A DNA stretch of 6,822 nt from an uncultured Bacteroidales bacterium (GCA_905235775.1 CAJOMY010000153.1:1-6822); one strand, 5' to 3'. Counted from the stretch's first letter, positions 1 to 6,707 are shown. Translations and numbers: made by a program. Notes: generated by a model from the letters alone, not told the origin.

Positions 1-651
1 GAGAATGGTGCCGTTGCCGGGCAGGGCCAGGCCGATCGCCTCGGTGAGACAGTTCATGGAGTTGGCCGTGAACATGCCGGAGCAGCTGCCGCAGGTCGGA
101 CATGCGTGCGCTTCGATGTCGGCCACCTGCTCGTCGGACACGGACGGATCGGCCGACTTGACCATCGCGTCGATGAGGTCGAGCTTGCCCTGCCCCAGGA
201 CGCCGGCCTCCATCGGACCGCCGGAGACGAAAATCGTCGGAATGTTGAGCCGCATGGCGGCGAGCATCATACCCGGCGTGATTTTGTCACAGTTGCTGAT
301 GCACACGAGCGCGTCCGCCTTGTGCGCGTTGACCATATATTCGACGCTGTCGGCGATGATGTCGCGGGACGGCAGGGAATACAACATCCCGTCGTGGCCC
401 ATGGCAATGCCGTCATCCACGGCGATCGTGTTGAACTCTGCTGCAAAACAACCCAGCTTCTCGATCTCGTCCTTGACAATCTGACCGGCATCATGAAGGT
501 GGGTGTGCCCGGGAACGAATTGCGTAAAGGAATTGGCAATGGCGATGACCGGCTTGCCGAACTGGCTGCGCTTCATTCCGTCCGCCATCCACAGCGCACG
601 GGCTCCGGCCATCCTGCGGCCTTCGAAGGTAACACTACTACGATATTTCAT
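1..651 (-). CDS. ilvD: Dihydroxy-acid dehydratase, N-terminal part (gene runs off left edge)
   Basis: Dehydrates 2,3-dihydroxy-3-methylvalerate and 2,3-dihydroxyisovalerate to the 2-keto acids that precede isoleucine and valine; a cytoplasmic iron-sulfur and Mg2+ enzyme. The 217 visible codons begin MKYRSS, followed by [11 protein letters not shown] (11-21) and [10 protein letters not shown] (40-49). Metal and cluster residues are present: D80 in [10 protein letters not shown]121-D122-K123 in [11 protein letters not shown], and the [17 protein letters not shown] stretch (183-199), where C190 matches the second cluster cysteine of the E. coli enzyme. The match to my memory of E. coli IlvD is close throughout, with a loop about four residues shorter near 150-156. 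Family members are about 560-620 residues, so roughly the last two thirds lie outside the window. The start at 651 fits the family N-terminus, and no in-frame ATG was found just upstream. No Shine-Dalgarno sequence is visible. Divergent from thrA. Identity is very secure. Confidence 0.97.
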   Translation of the reverse strand, partial: MKYRSSVTFEGRRMAGARALWMADGMKRSQFGKPVIAIANSFTQFVPGHTHLHDAGQIVKDEIEKLGCFAAEFNTIAVDDGIAMGHDGMLYSLPSRDIIADSVEYMVNAHKADALVCISNCDKITPGMMLAAMRLNIPTIFVSGGPMEAGVLGQGKLDLIDAMVKSADPSVSDEQVADIEAHACPTCGSCSGMFTANSMNCLTEAIGLALPGNGTIL

Positions 652-653
652 GA

Positions 654-674
654 CTAACAAACAGGGTACAACAT
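654..674 (-). other. Mini-ORF of six codons just upstream of ilvD
   Basis: A minus-strand ATG at 674 opens a reading frame M-L-Y-P-V-C followed by TAG, whose last base is two bases before the ilvD ATG (TAG-TC-ATG). It ends in the same GTT-nGT-TAG-TC-ATG pattern as the mini-ORF before thrA and has the same length. If translated, it could couple ribosomes to the ilvD start. It contains one Leu and one Val codon, too few for a classical branched-chain attenuator. Nothing in the sequence proves that it is translated. Confidence 0.25.
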
Positions 675-727
675 CCCCTTATCGGTCACGAATTTCGGGT
701 TTATTTGCGGAAAAAGCAAGGAAAGTG

Positions 728-762
728 CAAAATATTTATTAAAATTTTGAAAAATTGCCAAA
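728..762 (-). promoter_or_regulatory. Weak candidate promoter for ilvD
   Basis: On the minus strand an ATATTTTG (735 to 728) resembles the Bacteroidota -7 box TAnnTTTG, and a TTTG (762 to 759) lies upstream. The spacer is 23 bp, longer than the usual 19-21, and the -7 box misses the TA. If real, the ilvD leader would be about 70 nt and would contain the mini-ORF at 674-654. It overlaps the thrA promoter on the other strand. This is the best candidate I found, but it is weak. Confidence 0.22.
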
Positions 763-777
763 AAATGCTTTACTTTG
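746..777 (+). promoter_or_regulatory. Candidate thrA operon promoter (Bacteroidota type)
   Basis: TTTG at 746-749 is followed after 20 bp by TTACTTTG at 770-777, close to the Bacteroidota consensus TTTG / TAnnTTTG with the expected spacing. The -7 box keeps the TTTG but has its A one position late. Transcription would begin near 780-785, giving a leader of only about 20 nt before the thrA ATG, too short for a transcription attenuator. There is no purine-rich ribosome-binding site before the start. Confidence 0.55.
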
Positions 778-779
778 GG

Positions 780-800
780 ATGAACAAACGCGTTAGTTAG
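780..800 (+). other. Mini-ORF of six codons just upstream of thrA
   Basis: ATG at 780 opens M-N-K-R-V-S followed by TAG, then TC, then the thrA ATG at 803. The length, the GTT-nGT final codons and the TAG-TC-ATG junction are the same as in the mini-ORF before ilvD. The predicted transcription start (about 780-785) falls on or just after this ATG, so it may not be in the mRNA at all, or would be leaderless. Translation is therefore doubtful, and the likeness may belong to the inverted repeat instead. Confidence 0.2.
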
Positions 801-802
801 TC

Positions 803-3241
803 ATGAAAATCCTGAAATTTGGCGGTTCTTCGGTGGGCACGCCGGAGAGTATCCTCAAAGTCAAAGAGATTGTAAGTTCCCGCCAGGAACCTTCCATCGT
901 CGTCGTTTCCGCCCTGGGCGGCGTCACGGACCAGCTGATCCGCGCCTCCAGGCTGGCCGAGACCGGCGATGCCGCATTCCGCGACGAGATTGCCCAGTTG
1001 CGTGCACGGCACCATGCCGTGTGCGAGGCCGTCGTGCCCGCTTCCGGCATCAGCCGGGTCGAGCGCGAAATGGATGCGCTGCTGGACCAGTTGGAACGCA
1101 TCTGCGAGGGTATTTTCCTGCTTCATGTCCTGCCCGCCAAGACCGCGCACGAAGTGATGAGCTTTGGCGAGCGGCTCTCTTCCCGCATCGTCACCGCGAC
1201 GCTCCCCTGCGCCCTGCGCTACGATGCCGTCGATTTCATCAAGACCCGCCGTCACGGCCAGCGCGACGAAGTCGACCAGGGCCTGACTTTCGATCTGGTA
1301 CAGAAGACTTTCCAGGACTGGAGCTCGGCCGGCGCCACGGCCGTCGTACCGGGATTCATCGCTTCCGATGCCGTCACCGGCGAGATCACGACCCTGGGAC
1401 GCGGAGGGTCCGATTATACCGCCAGCCTGATTGCCGCCGCGCTTGACGCGGAACTGCTGGAAATCTGGACGGATGTGGACGGCTTCATGACGGCCGATCC
1501 GCGCATCATCAAGACCTCCTACGTCATTGACGAAATGACTTACGAGGAAGCCATGGAGCTCTGCAATTTCGGCGCCAAGGTCATCTATCCGCCCACCCTC
1601 TACCCCGTCTGTTCAAAAGGGATCCCGATTCTCATCAAGAATACTTTCAATTTGAAAGCAAAAGGGACGATTGTCAAGAAGACCGTCACCCCGGGAACCA
1701 CCTCCATCAAGGGCATTTCGTCCATTGACGACATCGCCCTGATCACCCTCTCGGGCACCTCCATGGTCGGCATCGTGGGCGTGGACAGCCGCATCTTCGC
1801 CGCCCTCGCCCAGGAACAGATCAGCGCCTTCCTCGTCAGCCAGTCGGCTTCCGAGACGGGCATCTCCATCGGCGTCAGCCGCGGCGACGCCGCCCGCGCC
1901 CGGGAAGTGCTCGACGAAGCTTTCGCGCGCGAAATCCAGACCGGGGCCATCAATCCGGTGGACATCCGCAACGAACTGGCCGCCGTGGCCGTGATCGGCG
2001 AAAACATGAAGCAGCACGCGGGCATCGCCGGCAAACTCTTCTCCACCCTGGGCCGCAACGGCATCAGCGTCATCGCCCTCGCGCAGGGCGCCGCCGAATC
2101 CAACATCTCCTTTATCGTGGAGCGCCGCCAGCTGCGCAAGTCGCTCAATGTCATCCACGACAATTTCTTCCTGTCCGAGTATCAGGAGCTCAACCTCTTC
2201 CTCTGCGGCACCGGAACCGTGGGCGGCCGGCTCATCGACCAGATTGCGCGGCAGCGCGACACCCTCATGCGCACGCGCGGTCTCAAAATCAATATCGTGG
2301 GCATCTCGCGCAGCACGCGCGCCGTCTTCGACCGCGGCGGCATCGACCTCGCCCACTGGCAGGAACGCCTGCAGCAGGACGGCATCCCCATCGATCCGGT
2401 CCGCCTCAAAGAAGAGATCATCGGGATGAACACCTTCAACTCCGTGTTCGTGGACTGCACGGCCAGCCAGGCCATCGCGTCGCTCTACGGCGATTTCTTC
2501 GACCACGGCATCTCGGTGGTCGCAGCCAACAAGATTGCCGCTTCCTCCGACTACGCCAACTACCGCCGCCTCAAGGATCTCGCGCGCAAGCGCGGTGTCA
2601 AGTGGCTCTTCGAGACCAACGTGGGCGCCGGCCTGCCGATCATCGGCACGATCAACGACCTGTGCAACTCGGGTGACACCATCCTCAAGCTGGAGGCCGT
2701 GCTGAGCGGCACGCTCAACTTCATCTTCAACACCCTGTCCGCCGACATCCCCTTCAGCGAGACCGTCCGGATGGCCAAGGAACAGGGCTTCTCCGAGCCC
2801 GATCCGCGCATCGACCTCTCCGGCAAGGATGTCATCCGCAAACTGGTCATCCTCTCCCGCGAAGCGGGCTATGAGGTCAACCAGGAGGACGTGGAGGCCC
2901 GGCTCTTCATCCCGAAGGATTTCTTCGACTGCAGCGAAGAGGAATTCTGGACCCGGCTCCCCTCCCTGGACGCCGGCTTCGAAGAGCGGCGCCGCCAGCT
3001 GGAGGCCGAAGGCAAACGCTGGAGGTTCGTAGCCAGGATGGAGGACGGCAAGTATTCCGTCTCCCTGCAGGCGGTCGCCAACCAGCACTCCTTCTATGTA
3101 CTCGATGGCTCCAACAACATCATCCTGCTGACCACCGAGCGCTACAACCGTCACCCGATGCTCATCCAGGGCTACGGCGCGGGTGCAGACGTGACGGCCG
3201 CCGGCGTGTTCGCCGACATTATGAGCATCGCCAACATTTAA
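803..3241 (+). CDS. thrA: Bifunctional aspartokinase / homoserine dehydrogenase
   Basis: Catalyses ATP-dependent phosphorylation of aspartate (first step of the aspartate family) and NAD(P)H-dependent reduction of aspartate semialdehyde to homoserine, in the cytoplasm. The 812 residues match the usual size of about 810-820. The kinase half has KFGGSSVG (5-12), FGER (121-124), LGRGGSDYT (198-206), WTDVDG (222-227), ADPR (231-234) and FGAKVIYP (256-263). Two ACT-type regulatory domains follow (about 310-380 and 390-455). The dehydrogenase half has the nucleotide-binding GTGTVGG (469-475), AANK (574-577), NVGAGLP (606-612), LSGTLNFIF (634-642) and EPDPRIDLSGKDV (665-677); E665, D676, K680 and K577 align with known catalytic residues of the family. 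It ends in YGAGADVTAAGVFAD, typical of the family. The ACT pair suggests feedback inhibition, classically by threonine, though that is inferred. First gene of the operon; the start is set by MKILKFGG. Confidence 0.98.
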   Translation: MKILKFGGSSVGTPESILKVKEIVSSRQEPSIVVVSALGGVTDQLIRASRLAETGDAAFRDEIAQLRARHHAVCEAVVPASGISRVEREMDALLDQLERICEGIFLLHVLPAKTAHEVMSFGERLSSRIVTATLPCALRYDAVDFIKTRRHGQRDEVDQGLTFDLVQKTFQDWSSAGATAVVPGFIASDAVTGEITTLGRGGSDYTASLIAAALDAELLEIWTDVDGFMTADPRIIKTSYVIDEMTYEEAMELCNFGAKVIYPPTLYPVCSKGIPILIKNTFNLKAKGTIVKKTVTPGTTSIKGISSIDDIALITLSGTSMVGIVGVDSRIFAALAQEQISAFLVSQSASETGISIGVSRGDAARAREVLDEAFAREIQTGAINPVDIRNELAAVAVIGENMKQHAGIAGKLFSTLGRNGISVIALAQGAAESNISFIVERRQLRKSLNVIHDNFFLSEYQELNLFLCGTGTVGGRLIDQIARQRDTLMRTRGLKINIVGISRSTRAVFDRGGIDLAHWQERLQQDGIPIDPVRLKEEIIGMNTFNSVFVDCTASQAIASLYGDFFDHGISVVAANKIAASSDYANYRRLKDLARKRGVKWLFETNVGAGLPIIGTINDLCNSGDTILKLEAVLSGTLNFIFNTLSADIPFSETVRMAKEQGFSEPDPRIDLSGKDVIRKLVILSREAGYEVNQEDVEARLFIPKDFFDCSEEEFWTRLPSLDAGFEERRRQLEAEGKRWRFVARMEDGKYSVSLQAVANQHSFYVLDGSNNIILLTTERYNRHPMLIQGYGAGADVTAAGVFADIMSIANI

Positions 3242-3254
3242 CGGGCAGCGTGTT

Positions 3255-4181
3255 ATGAAGACAATCAAGGTATTCGCCCCCGCTTCCATCGCCAACCTCG
3301 GCTGCGGATTCGACATCATGGGAATGGCCCTCGACGAGGTCGGGGACGTGCTCGAAATGACCCTCGACGAGGAAGGCTCCGGCATCAGCATCGCCAATGA
3401 TACCGACGTGCCCCTGCCCGCCGACATCGAGGAGAACGTCGTCACCCCGGTCATCCGGAAATTCTTCGAGATCACCGGCCACAGCGGCCGCGTGGACGTG
3501 CGCATCCTCAAAAAAATCTATCCCGGCTCCGGCATCGGCTCCAGCGCCGCATCCAGCGCCGCGGCCGCCTTCGGCATCAACGAACTCTTCGGCGCACCCC
3601 TGTCCGAAGAGGACGTGGTCGTCTGCGCCATGGAGGGTGAGAATCTCGCCAGCGGCGGCTACCACGCGGACAACGCCGCTCCCGCCGTGATGGGCGGCAT
3701 CATCCTGATCCGCGGCTACGAACCCCTCGACGTGATCAAACTGCCCGTGCCGGGCAACCTCTACTGTCCCGTCATCCACCCGCACCTGATGGTCTCCACC
3801 AAAGCGGCCCGCAGCATCCTCCCCAAGGAGATTCCCCTGCACACGGCCATCACCCAGTGGGGCAACGTGGGCGGCCTCGTGGCCGGCCTGTGCACCGGCA
3901 ACATCGAGCTGGTGGGCCGCGCCATGCGCGACGCCGTGGCGGAACCCTTCCGCAAGGATTTCATCCCGGGCTTCGACGAGCTCCGGGCCAAACTGCTTGG
4001 CGCCGGCGCCCTGGCCATGAACATCAGCGGCTCGGGACCGTCCGTGTTCGCCCTGGCAAACCGCAGCGATATCGCCCAGCGCGTGGGCGCCATCATGGAG
4101 CGCCACTTCGCCCAGCAGGGCATCCTTTCCGAAACTTACGTAGTCAAGGTGTCCAACAAGGGCGCCCGTCTCATTGCCTGA
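3255..4181 (+). CDS. thrB: Homoserine kinase (GHMP superfamily)
   Basis: Phosphorylates homoserine with ATP to O-phosphohomoserine, the substrate of threonine synthase. The 308 residues are normal for the family. The N-terminus KVFAPASIANLGCGFDIMG (5-23) is characteristic. The ATP loop is PGSGIGSSAAS (90-100). EGENLASGGYHADNAAP (127-143) carries substrate and metal contacts (E130, H137, D139, N140). R186 lies in the AARSILP stretch, and NISGSGPSVFAL (256-267) is the C-terminal GHMP motif. In the loop, proline sits directly before GSG (I-Y-P-G), while many homologues have P-x-G-S-G; this looks like local variation. It lies 13 bp after thrA and 6 bp before thrC with no promoter seen, so it is probably co-transcribed. 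As I recall, some Bacteroides carry a phosphoglycerate-mutase-like protein at this position instead of a GHMP enzyme. The start at 3255 fits the family N-terminus. Confidence 0.97.
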   Translation: MKTIKVFAPASIANLGCGFDIMGMALDEVGDVLEMTLDEEGSGISIANDTDVPLPADIEENVVTPVIRKFFEITGHSGRVDVRILKKIYPGSGIGSSAASSAAAAFGINELFGAPLSEEDVVVCAMEGENLASGGYHADNAAPAVMGGIILIRGYEPLDVIKLPVPGNLYCPVIHPHLMVSTKAARSILPKEIPLHTAITQWGNVGGLVAGLCTGNIELVGRAMRDAVAEPFRKDFIPGFDELRAKLLGAGALAMNISGSGPSVFALANRSDIAQRVGAIMERHFAQQGILSETYVVKVSNKGARLIA

Positions 4182-4187
4182 CCGCCT

Positions 4188-5495
4188 ATGCAGTACTACA
4201 GCACCAACGGACAAGCCCCCCGCGCCAGCCTCGAGAAAGCCGTCATCCGCGGTCTCGCCGAGGACCGGGGGCTCTATATGCCGGAGCGCATCCCCGTCCT
4301 GCCGCAGGAGTTCTACGACAATATCCAGACGATGACTTTCCACGAGATTGCAGTCACCGTGGCACAGGCCCTCTTCGGCGAGGACATCCCCGACGAAGAA
4401 CTGCGCCGCATCGTCGGGGAGACGCTCAGTTTTGACTGCCCGGTCGTGCCTGTGACACGCAGCATCGCGGCACTGGAGCTCTTCCACGGCCCCACCCTGG
4501 CCTTCAAGGACGTCGGTGCGCGCTTCATGGCGCGCCTGCTGCGGCATTTCACCCGCAGTTCCGCCGACCCGCGCACGATCCACGTGCTCGTGGCCACCTC
4601 CGGCGATACGGGCAGCGCCGTGGCGAACGGTTTCCTCGGCGTCGAGGGCGTCCGCGTGCATGTTCTCTACCCCAAAGGGAAGGTCAGTCCCATTCAGGAG
4701 TGCCAGTTCACCACCCTCGGACGCAACATCACCGCCCTTGAGGTGGACGGCAATTTCGACGACTGCCAGGCCCTGGTCAAGAGCGCCTTCATGGACGCGG
4801 AACTCACACAGCGCCTGCGCCTGACTTCCGCCAACAGCATCAACGTCGCGCGCCTGCTGCCCCAGTCGTTCTATTACTTCCACGGCTATGCCCAGATGAA
4901 ACGGCTCGGCCTGGCCGGGCAACTGGTCGTGTGCGTGCCGAGCGGCAATTTCGGCAATATCTGCGCCGCCCTGTTCGCAAAGCGCATGGGTCTGCCGGTG
5001 AAGCGTTTCGTGGCGGCGAACAACGCCAACGAAGTCTTCTTTGACTACCTGCAGACAGGCCGCTACGAGCCCCGGCCCGGCATTCCCACGCTCGCCAACG
5101 CGATGGACGTGGGAGACCCGAGCAACGCCGCCCGCATCTTCGAGCTCTACGGCCACGACTGGGAGGCGCTCAAGAGCGACATCTCCGGCGCCGTGTGCAG
5201 CGACGGGCAGATCCGCCAGACGCTGCGCTTCTGCCGCGAGCAGTACGGCTACCAGCTCGACCCGCACGGCGCCTGCGGCTTCCACGCCATCTACCACAAC
5301 CTGGATCCGGGCGAATCCGTCCTGCTCTGCGAGACGGCGCACCCCGCCAAGTTCAAGGATACCGTCGAAGCGGCCACCGGCACACAAATCGAGATTCCGG
5401 CCCGGCTCGCCGCCTTCATGCAGGGCACGAAGCAGTCCGTCCCGATGGGGCGAACTTATTCCGAATTCAAGGAATATCTATCCGGATTACAATAA
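4188..5495 (+). CDS. thrC: Threonine synthase (PLP-dependent)
   Basis: Converts O-phosphohomoserine to threonine and phosphate using pyridoxal phosphate, closing the pathway. The 435 residues fit the class resembling E. coli ThrC (about 430). The N-terminus MQYYSTNG is typical, as is EDRGLYMPE (25-33). The Schiff-base lysine is K107 in HGPTLAFKDVGARFMA (100-115). ATSGDTGSA (136-144) and the phosphate-binding PSGNFGN (251-257) hold the cofactor and substrate, LTSANSINVARLLPQ (212-226) is a family signature, and AHPAKF (384-389) lies near the C-terminus. No key residue is missing. It starts 6 bp after the thrB stop, with no recognisable ribosome-binding site, so translational coupling to thrB is plausible. 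Antisense open frames across it are by-products of G/C-ended codons. Confidence 0.98.
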   Translation: MQYYSTNGQAPRASLEKAVIRGLAEDRGLYMPERIPVLPQEFYDNIQTMTFHEIAVTVAQALFGEDIPDEELRRIVGETLSFDCPVVPVTRSIAALELFHGPTLAFKDVGARFMARLLRHFTRSSADPRTIHVLVATSGDTGSAVANGFLGVEGVRVHVLYPKGKVSPIQECQFTTLGRNITALEVDGNFDDCQALVKSAFMDAELTQRLRLTSANSINVARLLPQSFYYFHGYAQMKRLGLAGQLVVCVPSGNFGNICAALFAKRMGLPVKRFVAANNANEVFFDYLQTGRYEPRPGIPTLANAMDVGDPSNAARIFELYGHDWEALKSDISGAVCSDGQIRQTLRFCREQYGYQLDPHGACGFHAIYHNLDPGESVLLCETAHPAKFKDTVEAATGTQIEIPARLAAFMQGTKQSVPMGRTYSEFKEYLSGLQ

Positions 5496-5508
5496 GATAA
5501 CAATTAAA

Positions 5509-5523
5509 ATGAACAAGATATGA
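5509..5523 (+). other. Four-codon mini-ORF overlapping the asd start (ATGA)
   Basis: In the 24-bp gap after thrC, an ATG at 5509 reads M-N-K-I and stops at TGA 5521-5523, sharing four bases (ATGA) with the asd start at 5520. Its first eight bases, ATGAACAA, are the same as those of the mini-ORF before thrA. It might pass ribosomes to asd, but a frame this short can easily arise by chance in an A-rich gap. Confidence 0.12.
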
Positions 5524-6521
5524 AAGTAGCTATCGTAGGTGCAAGCGGAGCTGTGGGACAGGAGTTCCTGCGGGTCCTCGACGAACGTAATTTCCCCCTG
5601 GATGAACTCGTCCTCTTCGGCTCTTCCCGGAGCGCAGGCAGCAAATACACGTTCCGCGGCAAGGAGTATGAGGTGAAGCTTCTCCAGCACAACGACGACT
5701 TCAAGGGCGTGGACTACGCCTTCGTGTCGGCCGGTGCAGGCACGTCCAAGGAATTTGCCGGGACCATCACGAGGCACGGCGCCGTGATGATCGACAATTC
5801 CAGCGCGTTCCGCATGGATGCCGACGTTCCCCTCGTCGTGCCCGAGTGCAACGCCGAAGACGCCCTCGTCCGTCCGCGCGGCATCATTGCCAACCCGAAC
5901 TGCACCACCATCATGATGGTCGTCGTGCTGAAGCCCATCGAGGCCCTGTCGCACATTACCCGCATCCACGTGGCCAGCTACCAGTCCGCCTCCGGCGCCG
6001 GCGCCCAGGCCATGGCCGAGCTGCAGCAGCAGTACCGGGAGATCGTGGAGAACAAGCCCGTGACGGTCAAGAAATTCGCCTACCAGCTGGCCTACAACGT
6101 CATCCCGCAGATCGACGTCTTCCAGGACAACGGCTATACCAAGGAGGAGATGAAAATGTTCAACGAGACCCGCAAGATCCTCCACTCTGACGTGCGCTGC
6201 AGCGCGATGTGCGTACGCATCTCTTCGCTGCGCTCCCACTCCGAGGCCGTATGGATCGAGACCGAGAAGCCTCTTTCCGTAGAGGAAGTGCAGGCGGCCC
6301 TCGCTGCCGCACCGGGCGTGACCCTGCAGGACGACCCGTCCACGCAGACCTATCCGATGCCGCTCTTCACCGGCGGCAAAGACGACGTCTACGTCGGCCG
6401 CGTCCGCAAGGATCTCGCGAACGACAACGGCATCACCCTCTGGCTCTCCGGCGACCAGATCAAGAAAGGCGCCGCACTGAACGCCGTGCAGATAGCAGAA
6501 TATCTGCTATCTGCACGTTAA
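5520..6521 (+). CDS. asd: Aspartate-semialdehyde dehydrogenase
   Basis: Reduces aspartyl-4-phosphate to aspartate semialdehyde with NADPH, the step between the two activities of ThrA and the branch point to lysine and the cell-wall precursor diaminopimelate. The 333 residues are normal. The nucleotide-binding motif GASGAVG is at 7-13, IDNSSAFRM at 91-99, the catalytic cysteine is C128 in ANPNCTT (124-130), and the substrate-binding glutamine is Q155 in [12 protein letters not shown] (154-165). NVIPQID (193-199) and GYTKEEMKM (205-213) follow. R233 and H240 in [12 protein letters not shown] serve substrate binding and base catalysis. The start at 5520 gives the expected N-terminal [10 protein letters not shown]. 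It is last in the operon, 24 bp after thrC; no promoter was found in that gap. The last eleven sense codons switch to unusual ones (ATA, CTA, TCT) because they also encode a perfect stem-loop at 6485-6517. Confidence 0.98.
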   Translation: MKVAIVGASGAVGQEFLRVLDERNFPLDELVLFGSSRSAGSKYTFRGKEYEVKLLQHNDDFKGVDYAFVSAGAGTSKEFAGTITRHGAVMIDNSSAFRMDADVPLVVPECNAEDALVRPRGIIANPNCTTIMMVVVLKPIEALSHITRIHVASYQSASGAGAQAMAELQQQYREIVENKPVTVKKFAYQLAYNVIPQIDVFQDNGYTKEEMKMFNETRKILHSDVRCSAMCVRISSLRSHSEAVWIETEKPLSVEEVQAALAAAPGVTLQDDPSTQTYPMPLFTGGKDDVYVGRVRKDLANDNGITLWLSGDQIKKGAALNAVQIAEYLLSAR

Positions 6522-6540
6522 TTAAGCATTGGGGGCGTTC
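6479..6540. terminator. Hairpin at the convergent asd / rubredoxin ends, possible bidirectional terminator
   Basis: The inner stem has perfect 14-bp arms, CGTGCAGATAGCAG (6485-6498) and CTGCTATCTGCACG (6504-6517), around a 5-nt AATAT loop whose outer A and T can also pair. It lies inside the asd reading frame and ends one base before the TAA stop. An outer pair of 7-bp arms, GAACGCC (6479-6485) and GGCGTTC (6534-6540), encloses it and ends exactly where the rubredoxin stop codon begins; base 6485 can belong to only one stem at a time. No U-run follows on either strand, so this is not a textbook intrinsic terminator. Stopping or protecting the 3' ends of both convergent transcripts is an inference. 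Confidence 0.5.
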
Positions 6541-6699
6541 TCAGGCTTCGCTGAAATCTTCCTTCCCTACACCGCAGACCGGGCACAGCCAGTCGGCGGG
6601 AAGGTCTTCGAAAGCGGTTCCGGGGGCGATGCCATTGTCGGGATCGCCAACGGCCGGGTCATACTCATACCCGCAGATGTTGCATACGTACTTGCTCAT
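6541..6699 (-). CDS. Rubredoxin
   Basis: A small cytoplasmic one-electron carrier with a single iron held by four cysteines. The 52-residue frame reads [15 protein letters not shown] at the N-terminus and [17 protein letters not shown] near the C-terminus. The four ligands are C6 and C9 (CxxCG) and C39 and C42 (CPxCG), with the spacing and the aromatic residues Y11, Y13, W37 and F49 usual for rubredoxins, whose typical length is 50-55. The gene converges on asd, with 19 bp between stop codons. It has no Shine-Dalgarno sequence but an A-rich leader. Rubredoxins are frequent in anaerobes, where they serve oxygen and peroxide detoxification and other redox enzymes; the partner cannot be told from here. 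A clear family match despite the small size. Confidence 0.96.
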   Translation of the reverse strand: MSKYVCNICGYEYDPAVGDPDNGIAPGTAFEDLPADWLCPVCGVGKEDFSEA

Positions 6700-6707
6700 A
6701 GTGCCAT
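6696..6707 (-). other. Three-codon mini-ORF overlapping the rubredoxin start (ATGA)
   Basis: On the minus strand ATG-GCA-CTA-TGA begins at 6707, and its stop overlaps the rubredoxin start at 6699 by ATGA. The rubredoxin start at 6699 is preferred because it gives the standard MSKYVC N-terminus. The frame is very short and may be chance; it is listed because thrA, ilvD and asd also have mini-ORFs ending at the start codon. Confidence 0.1.

Larger units (their letters stand above)
646..808. repeat. Inverted repeat carrying both divergent start codons (arms 646-662 and 792-808)
   Basis: Read in the direction of each gene, the ilvD start region is GTTTGTTAGTCATGAAA (662 to 646, minus strand) and the thrA start region is GTTAGTTAGTCATGAAA (792 to 808, plus strand). 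They match at 16 of 17 positions, and the last 13 are identical. Each arm holds the gene's ATG, its Lys AAA second codon and 11 upstream bases. About 129 bp of A+T-rich DNA separates the arms. The arms are seen directly. Their role is unknown: a binding site for a shared regulator, a common mRNA element at the start codon, or chance aided by the frequent ATGAAA start. thrB, thrC and asd lack it. Confidence 0.8.

Noticed and set aside
106..657. Plus-strand open frames opposite ilvD, and one crossing into the intergenic region (503-742).
   Set aside because: They are antisense to ilvD, whose minus-strand translation matches the family across all 217 codons.
652..802. A threonine/isoleucine attenuator with leader peptide, as upstream of E. 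coli thrA, or a leucine/valine-rich leader for ilvD.
   Set aside because: No run of Thr, Ile, Leu or Val codons and no terminator hairpin with a U-run is present. The predicted thrA leader is only about 20 nt.
1613..3511. A 632-codon minus-strand open frame opposite thrA and the start of thrB.
   Set aside because: It lies wholly antisense to clearly homologous coding sequence, shows low-complexity G/A/D/E/V-rich composition and resembles no family. G/C-ended codons remove stops from the antisense frame.
3219..5387. A 722-codon minus-strand open frame opposite thrB and thrC.
   Set aside because: Same explanation: antisense shadow of two well-supported genes, with no recognisable domains.
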